Notes under the pieces: generated by a model
Databases searched by the model: none
What the model saw: only the letters and a program-made list of their open reading frames with translations
What the model was told of the DNA's origin: nothing
Assembly (NCBI RefSeq): GCF_030440515.1
Contig: NZ_CP076543.1
Coordinates: 6,666,001-6,730,000 of the forward strand
Length of the DNA: 64,000 nucleotides
Origin: Streptomyces xanthophaeus
GTDB lineage: Bacteria > Actinomycetota > Actinomycetes > Streptomycetales > Streptomycetaceae
Reading direction: 5' to 3'
Position numbers and translations under genes: made by a program
Shown here: one piece after another, positions 1 to 7,752 of the stretch
How positions within the stretch are numbered: the first letter of the stretch is position 1
Layout: every line of letters starts with the position of its first letter

Positions 1-330
1 CAGGGGCACGTGGACGGCACCGGCGAGATCATCTCCCGGACCCCCTCCGAGCACTGGGAGATCGTCAAGGTCGCCCTTCCCGCGAACCTCTCCCGCTACG
101 TCGTCGAGAAGGGCTCCATCACGGTCGACGGCGTCAGCCTCACCGTGGTCGAGGCCGCCGCCGACTGGTTCACCATCAGCCTCATCCCCACCACGCTCGC
201 GCTGACCACGCTCGGCATCAAGCAGAGCGGCGACCCGGTCAACCTGGAGGTCGACGTCCTCGCGAAGTACGTCGAGCGCCTGCTGGCCGCCGGCGTGAAC
301 CCGCTCCACGCGACGGGAGACGACCGGTGA
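1..330 (+). CDS. ribE: Riboflavin synthase, alpha subunit (5'-truncated by window edge)
   Basis: C-terminal 109 codons of riboflavin synthase, which dismutates two 6,7-dimethyl-8-ribityllumazine molecules to riboflavin. The reading frame is open from base 1, so the gene starts outside the window. The motif GHVDGTG at residues 3-9 and the later VDGVSLTV and [13 protein letters not shown] segments are typical of the second lumazine-binding repeat; a full protein is about 200 residues. Its stop overlaps the start of the next gene (GTGA), so it is translationally coupled to a riboflavin operon. Any FMN riboswitch would lie upstream of the window. Some actinomycete literature names this gene ribB or ribC. 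Confidence 0.93.
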   Translation, partial: QGHVDGTGEIISRTPSEHWEIVKVALPANLSRYVVEKGSITVDGVSLTVVEAAADWFTISLIPTTLALTTLGIKQSGDPVNLEVDVLAKYVERLLAAGVNPLHATGDDR

Positions 331-980
331 GCGCCCTGACCTGGCTCAACGCGGAGGCCTTCACCGTCTTCGGCCAGAAGGTCATCTGGTCCGACATGAT
401 CGGCAACCTGATGGGCCTCGCCGCGCTCGCGCTCGGCTGGCGCCGCTCCATATGGACCTGGCCCGCCCAGCTCCTCTCCGGCCTGATCCTCATCGCCGCC
501 TACGCCTCCGCCCACCTCGCCGGCGGCGTCGGCAAGCAGCTCCTCGTCATCGGCGTGGCCGTGTGGGGCTGGCGCGCCTGGCAGCTCGGGCGCCAGAAGG
601 CCCAGGACGGCTCCATCGCCGTGCGCACCGCCACCTGGAAGGAGCGCGGACTGCTCCTGGCCGGCGCGGCACTGGGCACCCTCGCCGTCGGCGGCCTCTT
701 CACGCTCTTCCCGAACCTGTCGTGGAGCCCGTGGGCCGACGCGTACATCTTCGTCGGCACCATCGTCGCGATGGTCGCCCAGGCCCGCGGCCTCGTCGAG
801 TTCTGGTTCGCCTGGCTCCTCGTCGACCTGGTCGGCGTCCCCCTCGCCTTCAACAACGGACTGGCCTTCTCCGGCCTCGTCTACGTCGTGTACTTCGCCC
901 TCGTGCTGTGGGGCGCCTACGACTGGTACCAGCGTTCTCGCACCAACCCCGCCCAGGCCCTGGAAGGAGCAACGGCATGA
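327..980 (+). CDS. ribM: PnuC-family transporter, probable riboflavin importer RibM
   Basis: A 217-residue integral membrane protein with about six to seven hydrophobic helices and an aromatic-rich core motif (VWGWRAW near residue 83), matching the PnuC family. Databases often label such proteins nicotinamide mononucleotide transporters. Its position between riboflavin synthase and the ribA gene, overlapping both by 4 bp, matches the ribBMAH arrangement known from Streptomyces davaonensis, where RibM imports riboflavin and roseoflavin. The rib function is therefore inferred from family plus operon position. GTG start at 327. Confidence 0.85.
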   Translation: MSALTWLNAEAFTVFGQKVIWSDMIGNLMGLAALALGWRRSIWTWPAQLLSGLILIAAYASAHLAGGVGKQLLVIGVAVWGWRAWQLGRQKAQDGSIAVRTATWKERGLLLAGAALGTLAVGGLFTLFPNLSWSPWADAYIFVGTIVAMVAQARGLVEFWFAWLLVDLVGVPLAFNNGLAFSGLVYVVYFALVLWGAYDWYQRSRTNPAQALEGATA

Positions 981-2266
981 CCACCCTCAAGCCCGTGCCC
1001 GACATCCCCGAAGAGACCTTCCGCCTCGACCCCGTCGAGCAGGCCATCCGCGACATCGCGGCGGGCCGCCCCGTCGTCGTCGTCGACGACGAGGACCGCG
1101 AGAACGAGGGCGACCTCGTCATCGCCGCCGAGAAGGCCACCCCCGAGATCGTCGCCTTCATGATGAGCGAGTGCCGCGGCCTGATCTGCGCCCCCATGGA
1201 GGGCCCCGAGCTGGACCGGCTCGAACTCCCGCAGATGGTCCAGCACAACACCGAGTCGATGAAGACCGCCTTCACCGTCTCCGTCGACGCGAGCGCCGCC
1301 CACGGCGTCTCCACCGGCATCTCGGCCGCTGACCGGGCCACCACCCTGCGCCTGCTCGCCGACGGGGTCTCCGAGCCCGGTGACTTCGTCCGCCCCGGCC
1401 ACATCTTCCCGCTGCGCGCCAAGCCCGGCGGCGTCCTGGTCCGCAACGGCCACACCGAGGCCGCCGTGGACCTCGCCCGCCTCGCGGGCCTGCGCCCGGC
1501 CGGCGCCATCGTGGAGATCGCCGGCGAGGACGGCGTCATGCTGCGCCTGCCCGAGCTGATCCCCTTCGCCCGCAAGCACGGCCTGACGATCATCTCCATC
1601 GAGGACCTGATCGCCTACCGCCGCTCCGCCGAGCCCACCGTGCGCCGCGAGGCCGAGGTCAGCCTGCCGACCGCCTTCGGCGAGTTCACCGCGTACGGCT
1701 ACCGCTCCACCGTCGACGGGGTCGAGCACGTCGCCCTCGTCCACGGCGAGATCGGCGACGGCACCGACATGCTGGTCCGCATGCACTCCGAGTGCCTGAC
1801 CGGCGACATCTTCGCCTCCCAGCGCTGCGACTGCGGTCCCCAGCTGCACGCCTCCATGGAACGCATCAAGACCGAGGGCCGCGGCATCGTCGTCTACCTG
1901 CGCGGCCACGAGGGCCGCGGCATCGGACTCCTGTCCAAGCTGCGCGCGTACGAGCTCCAGGAGCGCGGCCGCGACACCCTCGACGCCAACCTGGAGCTCG
2001 GCCTGCCCGCCGACGCCCGCGACTACGGCGCCGGCGCCCAGATCCTCGCCGACCTCGGCGTGCACGACGTCCGGCTGATGACCAACAACCCCGAGAAGTC
2101 CGAAGCCCTCGTCCGGCACGGCATCACGGTCACCAGCCGGGAGTCGATGCCGGTGGAGGCCGGCGAGCACAATCTGCGGTACCTGCGCACCAAGCGGGAC
2201 CGGATGGGCCACGACCTGCCCTGGCTGGACGGGCCCGTGACCACCTCCGCCTGCGGCAACCAGTAG
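977..2266 (+). CDS. ribA: Bifunctional 3,4-dihydroxy-2-butanone-4-phosphate synthase / GTP cyclohydrolase II
   Basis: A 429-residue fusion enzyme supplying both precursors of riboflavin. The N-terminal half (about residues 15-215) has the DHBP synthase acidic motif [16 protein letters not shown]. The C-terminal half has the GTP cyclohydrolase II zinc site ([10 protein letters not shown] then SQRCDCGPQ) and the substrate loop [11 protein letters not shown]. Start is ATG 977, chosen because it overlaps the ribM stop (ATGA) and begins the recognisable domain; the frame is open further upstream but only as a shadow of ribM. The gene is also called ribBA. Confidence 0.96.
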   Translation: MTTLKPVPDIPEETFRLDPVEQAIRDIAAGRPVVVVDDEDRENEGDLVIAAEKATPEIVAFMMSECRGLICAPMEGPELDRLELPQMVQHNTESMKTAFTVSVDASAAHGVSTGISAADRATTLRLLADGVSEPGDFVRPGHIFPLRAKPGGVLVRNGHTEAAVDLARLAGLRPAGAIVEIAGEDGVMLRLPELIPFARKHGLTIISIEDLIAYRRSAEPTVRREAEVSLPTAFGEFTAYGYRSTVDGVEHVALVHGEIGDGTDMLVRMHSECLTGDIFASQRCDCGPQLHASMERIKTEGRGIVVYLRGHEGRGIGLLSKLRAYELQERGRDTLDANLELGLPADARDYGAGAQILADLGVHDVRLMTNNPEKSEALVRHGITVTSRESMPVEAGEHNLRYLRTKRDRMGHDLPWLDGPVTTSACGNQ

Positions 2267-2341
2267 GCACGCACCACCACCCGTACACACGTCCACACCC
2301 ACCCCACCCCACCCCACCACGAACCACCGAGGAGCAGAGCT

Positions 2342-2827
2342 GTGAGCGGCAAGGGCGCACCCGAACTGAGCGTGAAGAACTGCGGAGACCTCCGAGTCGC
2401 CGTGATCGCGGCCCAGTGGCACGAGAAGGTCATGGACGGACTGGTCGACGGAGCCCTGCGGGCCCTGCACGAGCTGGGCATCGACGAGCCCACCCTGCTC
2501 CGGGTCCCCGGCAGCTTCGAGCTCCCGGTCGTGGCGAAGGTACTGGCCGGTCGCGGTTACGATGCCATCGTCGCCCTCGGAGTGGTCATCCGCGGCGGCA
2601 CCCCGCACTTCGACTACGTCTGCCAGGGCGTCACCCAGGGCCTGGTACAGGTGTCGATCGACACCGGAGTCCCCGTCGGCTTCGGAGTACTGACCTGCGA
2701 CAACGACGAGCAGGCGCTGGACCGCGCCGGGCTCGAGGGGTCGAACGAGGACAAGGGGCACGAAGCGGTCACCGCCGCCGTCTCCACCGCCATGACCCTG
2801 CGCACCGTCAGCGAACCCTGGCGCTGA
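2342..2827 (+). CDS. ribH: 6,7-dimethyl-8-ribityllumazine synthase
   Basis: A 161-residue lumazine synthase condensing the ribityl-aminouracil with dihydroxybutanone phosphate, the penultimate step of riboflavin synthesis. Family landmarks are [13 protein letters not shown] around residue 58, the [16 protein letters not shown] loop around residues 84-99 with the catalytic His, and [14 protein letters not shown] start with AGGAGCAG upstream as ribosome binding site. The 75-bp gap after ribA is C/A-rich with repeats of CCCCA and no clear terminator, so cotranscription with ribEMA is likely. Confidence 0.96.
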   Translation: MSGKGAPELSVKNCGDLRVAVIAAQWHEKVMDGLVDGALRALHELGIDEPTLLRVPGSFELPVVAKVLAGRGYDAIVALGVVIRGGTPHFDYVCQGVTQGLVQVSIDTGVPVGFGVLTCDNDEQALDRAGLEGSNEDKGHEAVTAAVSTAMTLRTVSEPWR

Positions 2828-2862
2828 GTGGCGACGGGGAACCCCGTATTCTGAGGACCATC

Positions 2863-3144
2863 ATGGCTGACAAGACCCCCAAGACCTTCGAGGAGCTCTT
2901 CACCGAGCTCCAGCGCAAGGCCGCCGAAGGCGACCCCAGCACCTCCCGCACCGCCGAGCTCGTCCACAAGGGCGTCCATGCCATCGGCAAGAAGGTCGTC
3001 GAGGAGGCCGCCGAGGTCTGGATGGCCGCCGAGTACGAGGGCAAGGAAGCCGCCGCCGAGGAGATCTCCCAGCTGCTCTACCACGTCCAGGTGATGATGG
3101 TGGCGCGCGGGATCTCCCTCGACGACGTCTACGCCCACCTCTGA
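2863..3144 (+). CDS. hisE: Phosphoribosyl-ATP pyrophosphatase
   Basis: A 93-residue HisE that hydrolyses PR-ATP to PR-AMP in histidine synthesis. The MazG-like helical core shows [15 protein letters not shown] followed by [14 protein letters not shown], supplying the acidic metal-binding residues. ATG 2863 is preceded by CTGAGGACCATC. It lies 35 bp after ribH and 55 bp before hisG, so the two histidine genes ride on the end of the riboflavin operon, an arrangement common in Streptomyces. The longer open frame running through ribH is not coding. Confidence 0.95.
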   Translation: MADKTPKTFEELFTELQRKAAEGDPSTSRTAELVHKGVHAIGKKVVEEAAEVWMAAEYEGKEAAAEEISQLLYHVQVMMVARGISLDDVYAHL

Positions 3145-3199
3145 GTCCGGCACGCACACCCGCCCGTAATCCCGTAATCCACGCACCAAAGGAAGCCCC

Positions 3200-4048
3200 A
3201 TGCTGCGCATCGCCGTCCCCAACAAGGGTTCACTCTCCGGACCGGCGTCGGCGATGCTCCATGAGGCCGGCTACCGGATGCGCAAGGAGTCCAAGGAGCT
3301 CGTGGTCGTCGACCCCGAGAACGAGGTGGAGTTCTTCTACCTCCGCCCCAAGGACATCGCGATCTACGTCTCCTCGGGCAAGCTCGACATCGGCATCACC
3401 GGCCGCGACCTGCTGCTCGACTCCGGTGCCAGCGCCGAGGAGATCCTGCCGCTGAACTTCGGCCGCTCCACCTTCCGCTACGCCACCACCCCCGGCACGG
3501 CGAACGGTCCCGAGGACTTCAGCGGGATGACGATCGCGACCTCGTACGAGGGAATCGTCGCCAAGCACCTCGCCGAGAAGGGCATCGACGCCTCCGTCGT
3601 GCACCTCGACGGCGCGGTCGAGACCGCCATCCAGCTCGGCGTCGCCCAGATCATCGCGGACGTCGTCGAGACCGGCACCAGCCTGCGCAACGCCGGCCTG
3701 GAGGTCATCGGTGAGCCGATCCTCACCTCCGAGGCCGTCGTCATCCGCGGCAACGGCGCCGACGCCGACGACCCGCAGGTCCAGCAGTTCCTGCGCCGTC
3801 TGCAGGGCGTCCTGGTGGCCCGCAGCTACGTGATGATGGACTACGACTGCCGCGCCGAGCACCTGGAGCGCGCGGTCGCCCTCACCCCCGGCCTGGAGTC
3901 GCCGACCGTCTCCCCGCTGCACAACGAGGGCTGGGTCGCCGTCCGCGCGATGGTCCCCGCCAAGGAAGCGCAGCGGATCATGGACGACCTGTACGAGCTC
4001 GGCGCGCGCGCGATCCTCACCACCTCGATCCACGCCTGCCGCCTCTAG
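3200..4048 (+). CDS. hisG: ATP phosphoribosyltransferase (long form)
   Basis: A 282-residue HisG catalysing the first committed step of histidine synthesis. It begins LRIAVPNKGSLSGPA, has the GITGRDLLLDSGA segment, the PRPP-binding region IIADVVETGTSLRNAGLE, and a C-terminal regulatory ACT-like domain (about residues 205-282), so it is the long form that does not need HisZ and is normally inhibited by histidine. AAAGGAAG provides the ribosome binding site. A hairpin just downstream probably ends the rib-his transcript. Confidence 0.96.
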   Translation: MLRIAVPNKGSLSGPASAMLHEAGYRMRKESKELVVVDPENEVEFFYLRPKDIAIYVSSGKLDIGITGRDLLLDSGASAEEILPLNFGRSTFRYATTPGTANGPEDFSGMTIATSYEGIVAKHLAEKGIDASVVHLDGAVETAIQLGVAQIIADVVETGTSLRNAGLEVIGEPILTSEAVVIRGNGADADDPQVQQFLRRLQGVLVARSYVMMDYDCRAEHLERAVALTPGLESPTVSPLHNEGWVAVRAMVPAKEAQRIMDDLYELGARAILTTSIHACRL

Positions 4049-4061
4049 GCCCCGGGATGAC

Positions 4062-4086
4062 CGGCGTGCCGCACCCCGGCACGCCG
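4062..4086 (+). terminator. Hairpin after hisG
   Basis: Perfect 9-bp stem (CGGCGTGCC with GGCACGCCG) and a 7-nt loop, starting 14 bp after the hisG stop. No T-run follows, which is usual in Streptomyces. Confidence 0.55.
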
Positions 4087-4124
4087 ACCGCCCGCCCCGC
4101 ACGCCACCTCCAGAAGGCACCACC

Positions 4125-4589
4125 ATGGCCGAGTCCGCCGCCCAGCCCGCCCCACCCACCCTGCCGGTCACCTTCCGGCCGACCCGCACCCGGGTCGTCC
4201 TGCTGGGCGTCGGCCTCGCCATGTTCGCCACCATCACGGCGATCGCCCTGCTGCTGGAGAACCTCAGCCCGGGCGAGCGGATCAGCTTCGTCTTCACCGC
4301 CGTCCTGCTGAGCTCCGTACTCGTCCTGCTCAGCCGCCCCAAGGTGGTCGCGGACGAGACCGGCGTCACGGTCGTCAACCTGACCAACACCCGCCGCCTG
4401 GAGTGGGCCCAGATCCTGCGGGTCAACCTCCGCCCGGGCGACCCGTGGGTGTTCCTCGACCTCAGCGACGGCACCAGCCTGCCCGCCCTCGGCATCCAGC
4501 CGGGCATCGCCAAGCAGCAGGCGATCGGCGACGCCCGCGCCCTGCGCGCCCTGGCCGAAACCCACGGAACGGGCACCGGCGACCACTGA
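4125..4589 (+). CDS. PH-domain membrane protein
   Basis: A 154-residue protein with two hydrophobic segments (about residues 25-45 and 55-70) followed by a bacterial PH-like domain: VVADETGVTVVNL, a short basic linker, LEWAQILRVN, and PWVFLDLSDG. Such proteins are common, small and of unknown function in actinomycetes, probably lying on the inner face of the membrane. ATG 4125 is preceded by CCAGAAGGCACC, a fair ribosome binding site. It stands alone between the hisG hairpin and the CNNM promoter. Confidence 0.8.
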   Translation: MAESAAQPAPPTLPVTFRPTRTRVVLLGVGLAMFATITAIALLLENLSPGERISFVFTAVLLSSVLVLLSRPKVVADETGVTVVNLTNTRRLEWAQILRVNLRPGDPWVFLDLSDGTSLPALGIQPGIAKQQAIGDARALRALAETHGTGTGDH

Positions 4590-4617
4590 GTCGGCCGATC
4601 CCCACGGCTGCGTACCG

Positions 4618-4645
4618 TTGCGGCCGGGATCTCAATGACTACCCT
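4618..4645 (+). promoter_or_regulatory. Candidate promoter of the CNNM pair
   Basis: TTGCGG (4618-4623), 16-bp spacer, TACCCT (4640-4645). This would start a leader of roughly 135 nt ahead of the gene at 4790. Match by eye only. Confidence 0.4.
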
Positions 4646-4762
4646 GGTGGCGGGGCGCAGCTGTGCGCCCTCCCATCGGCCCCGGGACCTCGTGGCCCGT
4701 GGGCACCTGCGACTTGAGGAGTGACTCCCTCCAGCAATGGACGGATCGTCCGGTAGTACCCG

Positions 4763-4787
4763 CGCCGCCCTCCCCTCGGAGGCGGCG
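4763..4787 (+). promoter_or_regulatory. Hairpin that buries the Shine-Dalgarno sequence of the CNNM gene
   Basis: The left strand 4763-4773 pairs with the right strand 4778-4787 across a CCTC loop: ten G-C or A-T pairs with one bulged C at 4768. The right strand contains GGAGG (4778-4782), which lies 7 nt before ATG 4790. As written, initiation would need this stem to open, which suggests translational control, though GC-rich genomes make such stems common. Confidence 0.5.
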
Positions 4788-4789
4788 GC

Positions 4790-6196
4790 ATGACCATCCC
4801 GCTACTTCTGCTCGCGGCGGCCTTCGCCCTCATCCTCGCCAACGGTTTCTTCGTCGCCGCCGAGTTCGGCCTCGTCACCGTGGAGCGAGCCGAGGCCGAA
4901 CGCGCCGCAGCCGACGGAGACCGCCGTGCCCGCACGGTGGTCAAGGCCCTACGGGAGCTGTCCTTCCAGCTCTCCGGCACCCAGCTCGGCATCACCATCA
5001 CCTCCCTCGTGGTCGGCATGCTCGCCGAGCCCGCCCTCGCCGCACTGCTGGCCGGGCCGCTCGCGGCGACCGGCCTGCCGAAGGGAGCCGTCCCCGGCGT
5101 CGCCGTCGTCATCGGCATGCTGCTCGCCTCCGCCGTCCAGATGGTCGTCGGCGAGCTCGTCCCGAAGAACTGGGCGGTCTCCAGGCCGCTGCAGGTGGCC
5201 CGCTTCGTCGCCGGCCCCCAGCACGCCTTCTCCCGCGCCTTCCGCCCGGTCATCGCCGGTCTCAACGCCGTGGCCAACCGCCTCGTGCGGGCGCTCGGCG
5301 TGGAACCGACCGAGGAGATGGCCTCCGCCCGGACCCCCGGCGAGCTGCTCTCCCTGGTCCGCCATTCGGCCCAGGCCGGCGCCCTCGAACAGGACACCGC
5401 CGACCTCTTCGTCCGCACCCTCTCGCTGGGCGAGCTGACGGCCCAGCACGTCATGACCCCCCGGGTGAAGGTCAGCGCCCTGATGCACACGGCCACCGCG
5501 GCCGACGTGCTCAACCTGACCCGCGCCACGGGCCTGTCCCGCTTCCCGGTCTACCGCGACCGCATCGACGAGATCACCGGCGTCGTCCACCTCAAGGACG
5601 CCCTCGCCGTGCCCGAGTCGGAGCGCGACCGCACGAGCGTGAGCCGGATCTGCGTCGCCCCGCTGCTGGTGCCCGGCTCCCTGCCGGTGCAGCCGTTGCT
5701 GGAGCGGCTGCGCAGCGAGCAGCCGATGGCCGTGGTCGTCGACGAGTACGGCGGCACCGCCGGCGTCGTCACCCTGGAGGACATCGTGGAGGAACTCGTC
5801 GGCGAGGTCCGCGACGAGCACGACTTCGCCGAGGACGAGACCCCCGAACTGGCCGCCGTACCGGCCGAGGACGGCCGCCCCTCCTGGGATGCCGATGGCA
5901 GCTGCCGGGTGCAGACCCTGCGCCGCATAGGACTGGAAGTGCCCGAAGGCCCGTACGAGACCGTCGCCGGCCTCGTCGCCGACCTGCTCGGCCGGATCCC
6001 CGCCCCCGGGGACCGCGCGGAACTCCCCGGCTGGAAGCTGTCCGTCCGCCGGGTCGGCCGCAACCGCGCCGAGCGGGTCCGGCTGGTCCGGCTGGCGGCG
6101 GTGCCCGCGGCCGGCGCGTACCGGCCCGCGTCCGCGGCCGACGGCGCGGCCGTGCTCGAACCCAAGCAGGCCGAGCTGGAAGGCGCCGCCCGATGA
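4790..6196 (+). CDS. CNNM/CBS-domain protein with CorC domain (hemolysin family)
   Basis: A 468-residue membrane protein of the CNNM/CorC family linked to Mg2+/Co2+ efflux and sometimes mislabelled hemolysin. The N-terminal CNNM domain (about 1-190) shows LANGFFVAAEFGLVTVERA, GTQLGITITSLVVG and VGELVPKNWAVSRP. Two CBS motifs follow (HVMTPRVKVSAL region; AVVVDEYGGTAGVVTLEDIV region), and a CorC_HlyC domain ends the protein (WDADGSCRVQTLRRIG onwards). ATG 4790 has GGAGG 7 nt upstream. The stop overlaps the start of a paralogue. Confidence 0.92.
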   Translation: MTIPLLLLAAAFALILANGFFVAAEFGLVTVERAEAERAAADGDRRARTVVKALRELSFQLSGTQLGITITSLVVGMLAEPALAALLAGPLAATGLPKGAVPGVAVVIGMLLASAVQMVVGELVPKNWAVSRPLQVARFVAGPQHAFSRAFRPVIAGLNAVANRLVRALGVEPTEEMASARTPGELLSLVRHSAQAGALEQDTADLFVRTLSLGELTAQHVMTPRVKVSALMHTATAADVLNLTRATGLSRFPVYRDRIDEITGVVHLKDALAVPESERDRTSVSRICVAPLLVPGSLPVQPLLERLRSEQPMAVVVDEYGGTAGVVTLEDIVEELVGEVRDEHDFAEDETPELAAVPAEDGRPSWDADGSCRVQTLRRIGLEVPEGPYETVAGLVADLLGRIPAPGDRAELPGWKLSVRRVGRNRAERVRLVRLAAVPAAGAYRPASAADGAAVLEPKQAELEGAAR

Positions 6197-7236
6197 ACGC
6201 GCTCCAGCTCCTCTTCGCCCTGCTGCTGGTCCTCGCCAACGGTTTCTTCGTCGGCGCCGAGTTCGCGCTCGTCTCCGTACGGCGCAGCCAGATCGAGCCC
6301 CTCGCGGCCGACTCCAAGCGGGCCCGCCAGGTGCTCCACGGCCTGGAGAACCTGCCCCGCATGATGGCCGCGGCGCAGTTCGGCATCACGATCTGCTCGC
6401 TCACCCTCGGTGCGGTCGCCGAGCCCACCGTGGCCCGGCTGCTGGAGCCCGTCTTCCATGCCGTCCACGTACCGCAGGGCCTGATCCACCCCCTCGGTTA
6501 CGCGTTCGCGCTCACTGCCGTGGTCTTCCTGCACCTGGTGATCGGCGAGATGGTGCCGAAGAACCTGGCCATGGCCGCCCCGGAGAAGACCGCCCTGTGG
6601 TTCAGTCCCGGCCTGGTCGCCTTCGCCCGCCTGTGCGGGCCGGTCACGACCGCGCTCGGCGCCTGCGCCAAGCTCGTCCTGCGGCTCTTCAAGGTGGAGC
6701 CCAAGGACGAGGTCGAGGCCGTCTACACCTCCGCCCAGCTGGGCCGGCTCCTCAAGGACTCCCGGCAGGCCGGGCTCCTGGAGCCGGTCGAGCAGGAGCG
6801 GCTCGAGGACGCGCTGGAACTGGGCAGCCGCCCCGTCACCGACGTCCTCCTCGGTCCGGACCGGCTGGTCACGGTCGGCCCGGCGGTGACCCCGCGGCAG
6901 ATCGAGCAGCTGACCGTGCGCACCGGTTACTCCCGTTTCCCCGTCCGTGCCGACAGCGGCGCCTTCATGGGCTACCTGCACGTCAAGGACGTACTGGACC
7001 TGGAGGACCGGGAGCGGGCCGTCCCGCAGCGGGTCTGGCGCCGGATGACCACGCTGTGCGCCACCGTCCCGCTGGACGACGCCCTCAGCGTCATGCGCCG
7101 GGACGCCACGCACCTCGCGCAGGTCGCGGACCCGGGGGGCCGGGTCCTCGGCCTGGTCGCCCTGGAGGACGTCCTCGAAATGCTCGTCGGCGAGGTCCGC
7201 GACCCGGCCCACCGCGGGGCGTTCGCCCGCAGCTAG
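6193..7236 (+). CDS. CNNM/CBS-domain protein without CorC domain
   Basis: A 347-residue paralogue of the preceding gene, translationally coupled through ATGA. CNNM motifs are LANGFFVGAEFALVSVRRSQ, AAQFGITICSLTLGAVAEP and IGEMVPKNLAMAAP; two CBS motifs follow (GYSRFPVRADSGAFMGYLHV and GRVLGLVALEDVLEMLVGEV). It ends right after the second CBS motif and therefore lacks the CorC_HlyC domain of its neighbour. The two proteins may form a heterodimeric transporter; this is inference from the coupling. Confidence 0.9.
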   Translation: MNALQLLFALLLVLANGFFVGAEFALVSVRRSQIEPLAADSKRARQVLHGLENLPRMMAAAQFGITICSLTLGAVAEPTVARLLEPVFHAVHVPQGLIHPLGYAFALTAVVFLHLVIGEMVPKNLAMAAPEKTALWFSPGLVAFARLCGPVTTALGACAKLVLRLFKVEPKDEVEAVYTSAQLGRLLKDSRQAGLLEPVEQERLEDALELGSRPVTDVLLGPDRLVTVGPAVTPRQIEQLTVRTGYSRFPVRADSGAFMGYLHVKDVLDLEDRERAVPQRVWRRMTTLCATVPLDDALSVMRRDATHLAQVADPGGRVLGLVALEDVLEMLVGEVRDPAHRGAFARS

Positions 7237-7245
7237 CCGTCGGCC

Positions 7246-7283
7246 GCTCCGTCCCCGGGCCCGTGAGGATCCGGGGGCGGAGC
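7246..7283 (+). terminator. Hairpin after the CNNM pair
   Basis: A 13-bp stem (7246-7258 with 7271-7283) containing one G-T pair, 10 bp after the stop at 7236. Confidence 0.6.
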
Positions 7284-7752
7284 GTGCGGGTCCGGACGTC
7301 TTGGGCGAAGGCGACGGGACGGAGCCGGGTGTGAAGTAGGTCACTCGGAGCCGGTTCGTGCGCGTCCCGGTGAACCGCGACCGGGTCCCGGCCGTCTTGC
7401 TGGCCGGATCGTCGGTTCGGGTACTCGAGTTGGACTTCACGGGTCGCGGCACGGAACACTACGGCCCTGGGGATCTTCTGGTTTCCCGGTCCGGCTCCGG
7501 CTGTGGTACCCCCGGGTTGACGCGGGGCCTGGTCACCGTACGTCGGCCGCCTCGCGATCGATCGCGCTCCTGTTCGGCCAGTAGGCCGGAAGGGGCATGA
7601 TGCCGGTTTGCTAGCGTGTCCGGCGTGGAGTCCCGTCGGCATGCCGGGGACGCGTGTCGACCGGGTGTCCCGGCCGCCGCCCGCTGACCTCGCTCGCCCC
7701 GTCGAGCCGGCCCGACCTGCGGCAGAGTGCCGCTTCACGGAAGCGATGTGAC
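7284..7752. other. Intergenic region without a recognisable gene
   Basis: About 470 bp. Short open frames exist but none has a domain, a good ribosome binding site or convincing codon use. It contains GATCGATCG at 7556-7564. It should hold the promoter of the membrane protein at 7753, but no clear -10/-35 pair stood out. Confidence 0.5.

Noticed and set aside
4640..4789. Known riboswitch (Mg2+ M-box, Mn2+ yybP-ykoY, cobalamin) in the CNNM leader
   Set aside because: No core motif of these classes could be recognised. Only stem-loop structure is reported.
7358..7600. 80-codon frame in the gap before the GT-C-like gene
   Set aside because: No ribosome binding site, no recognisable sequence and an Arg/Gly/Ser-rich composition typical of chance frames.
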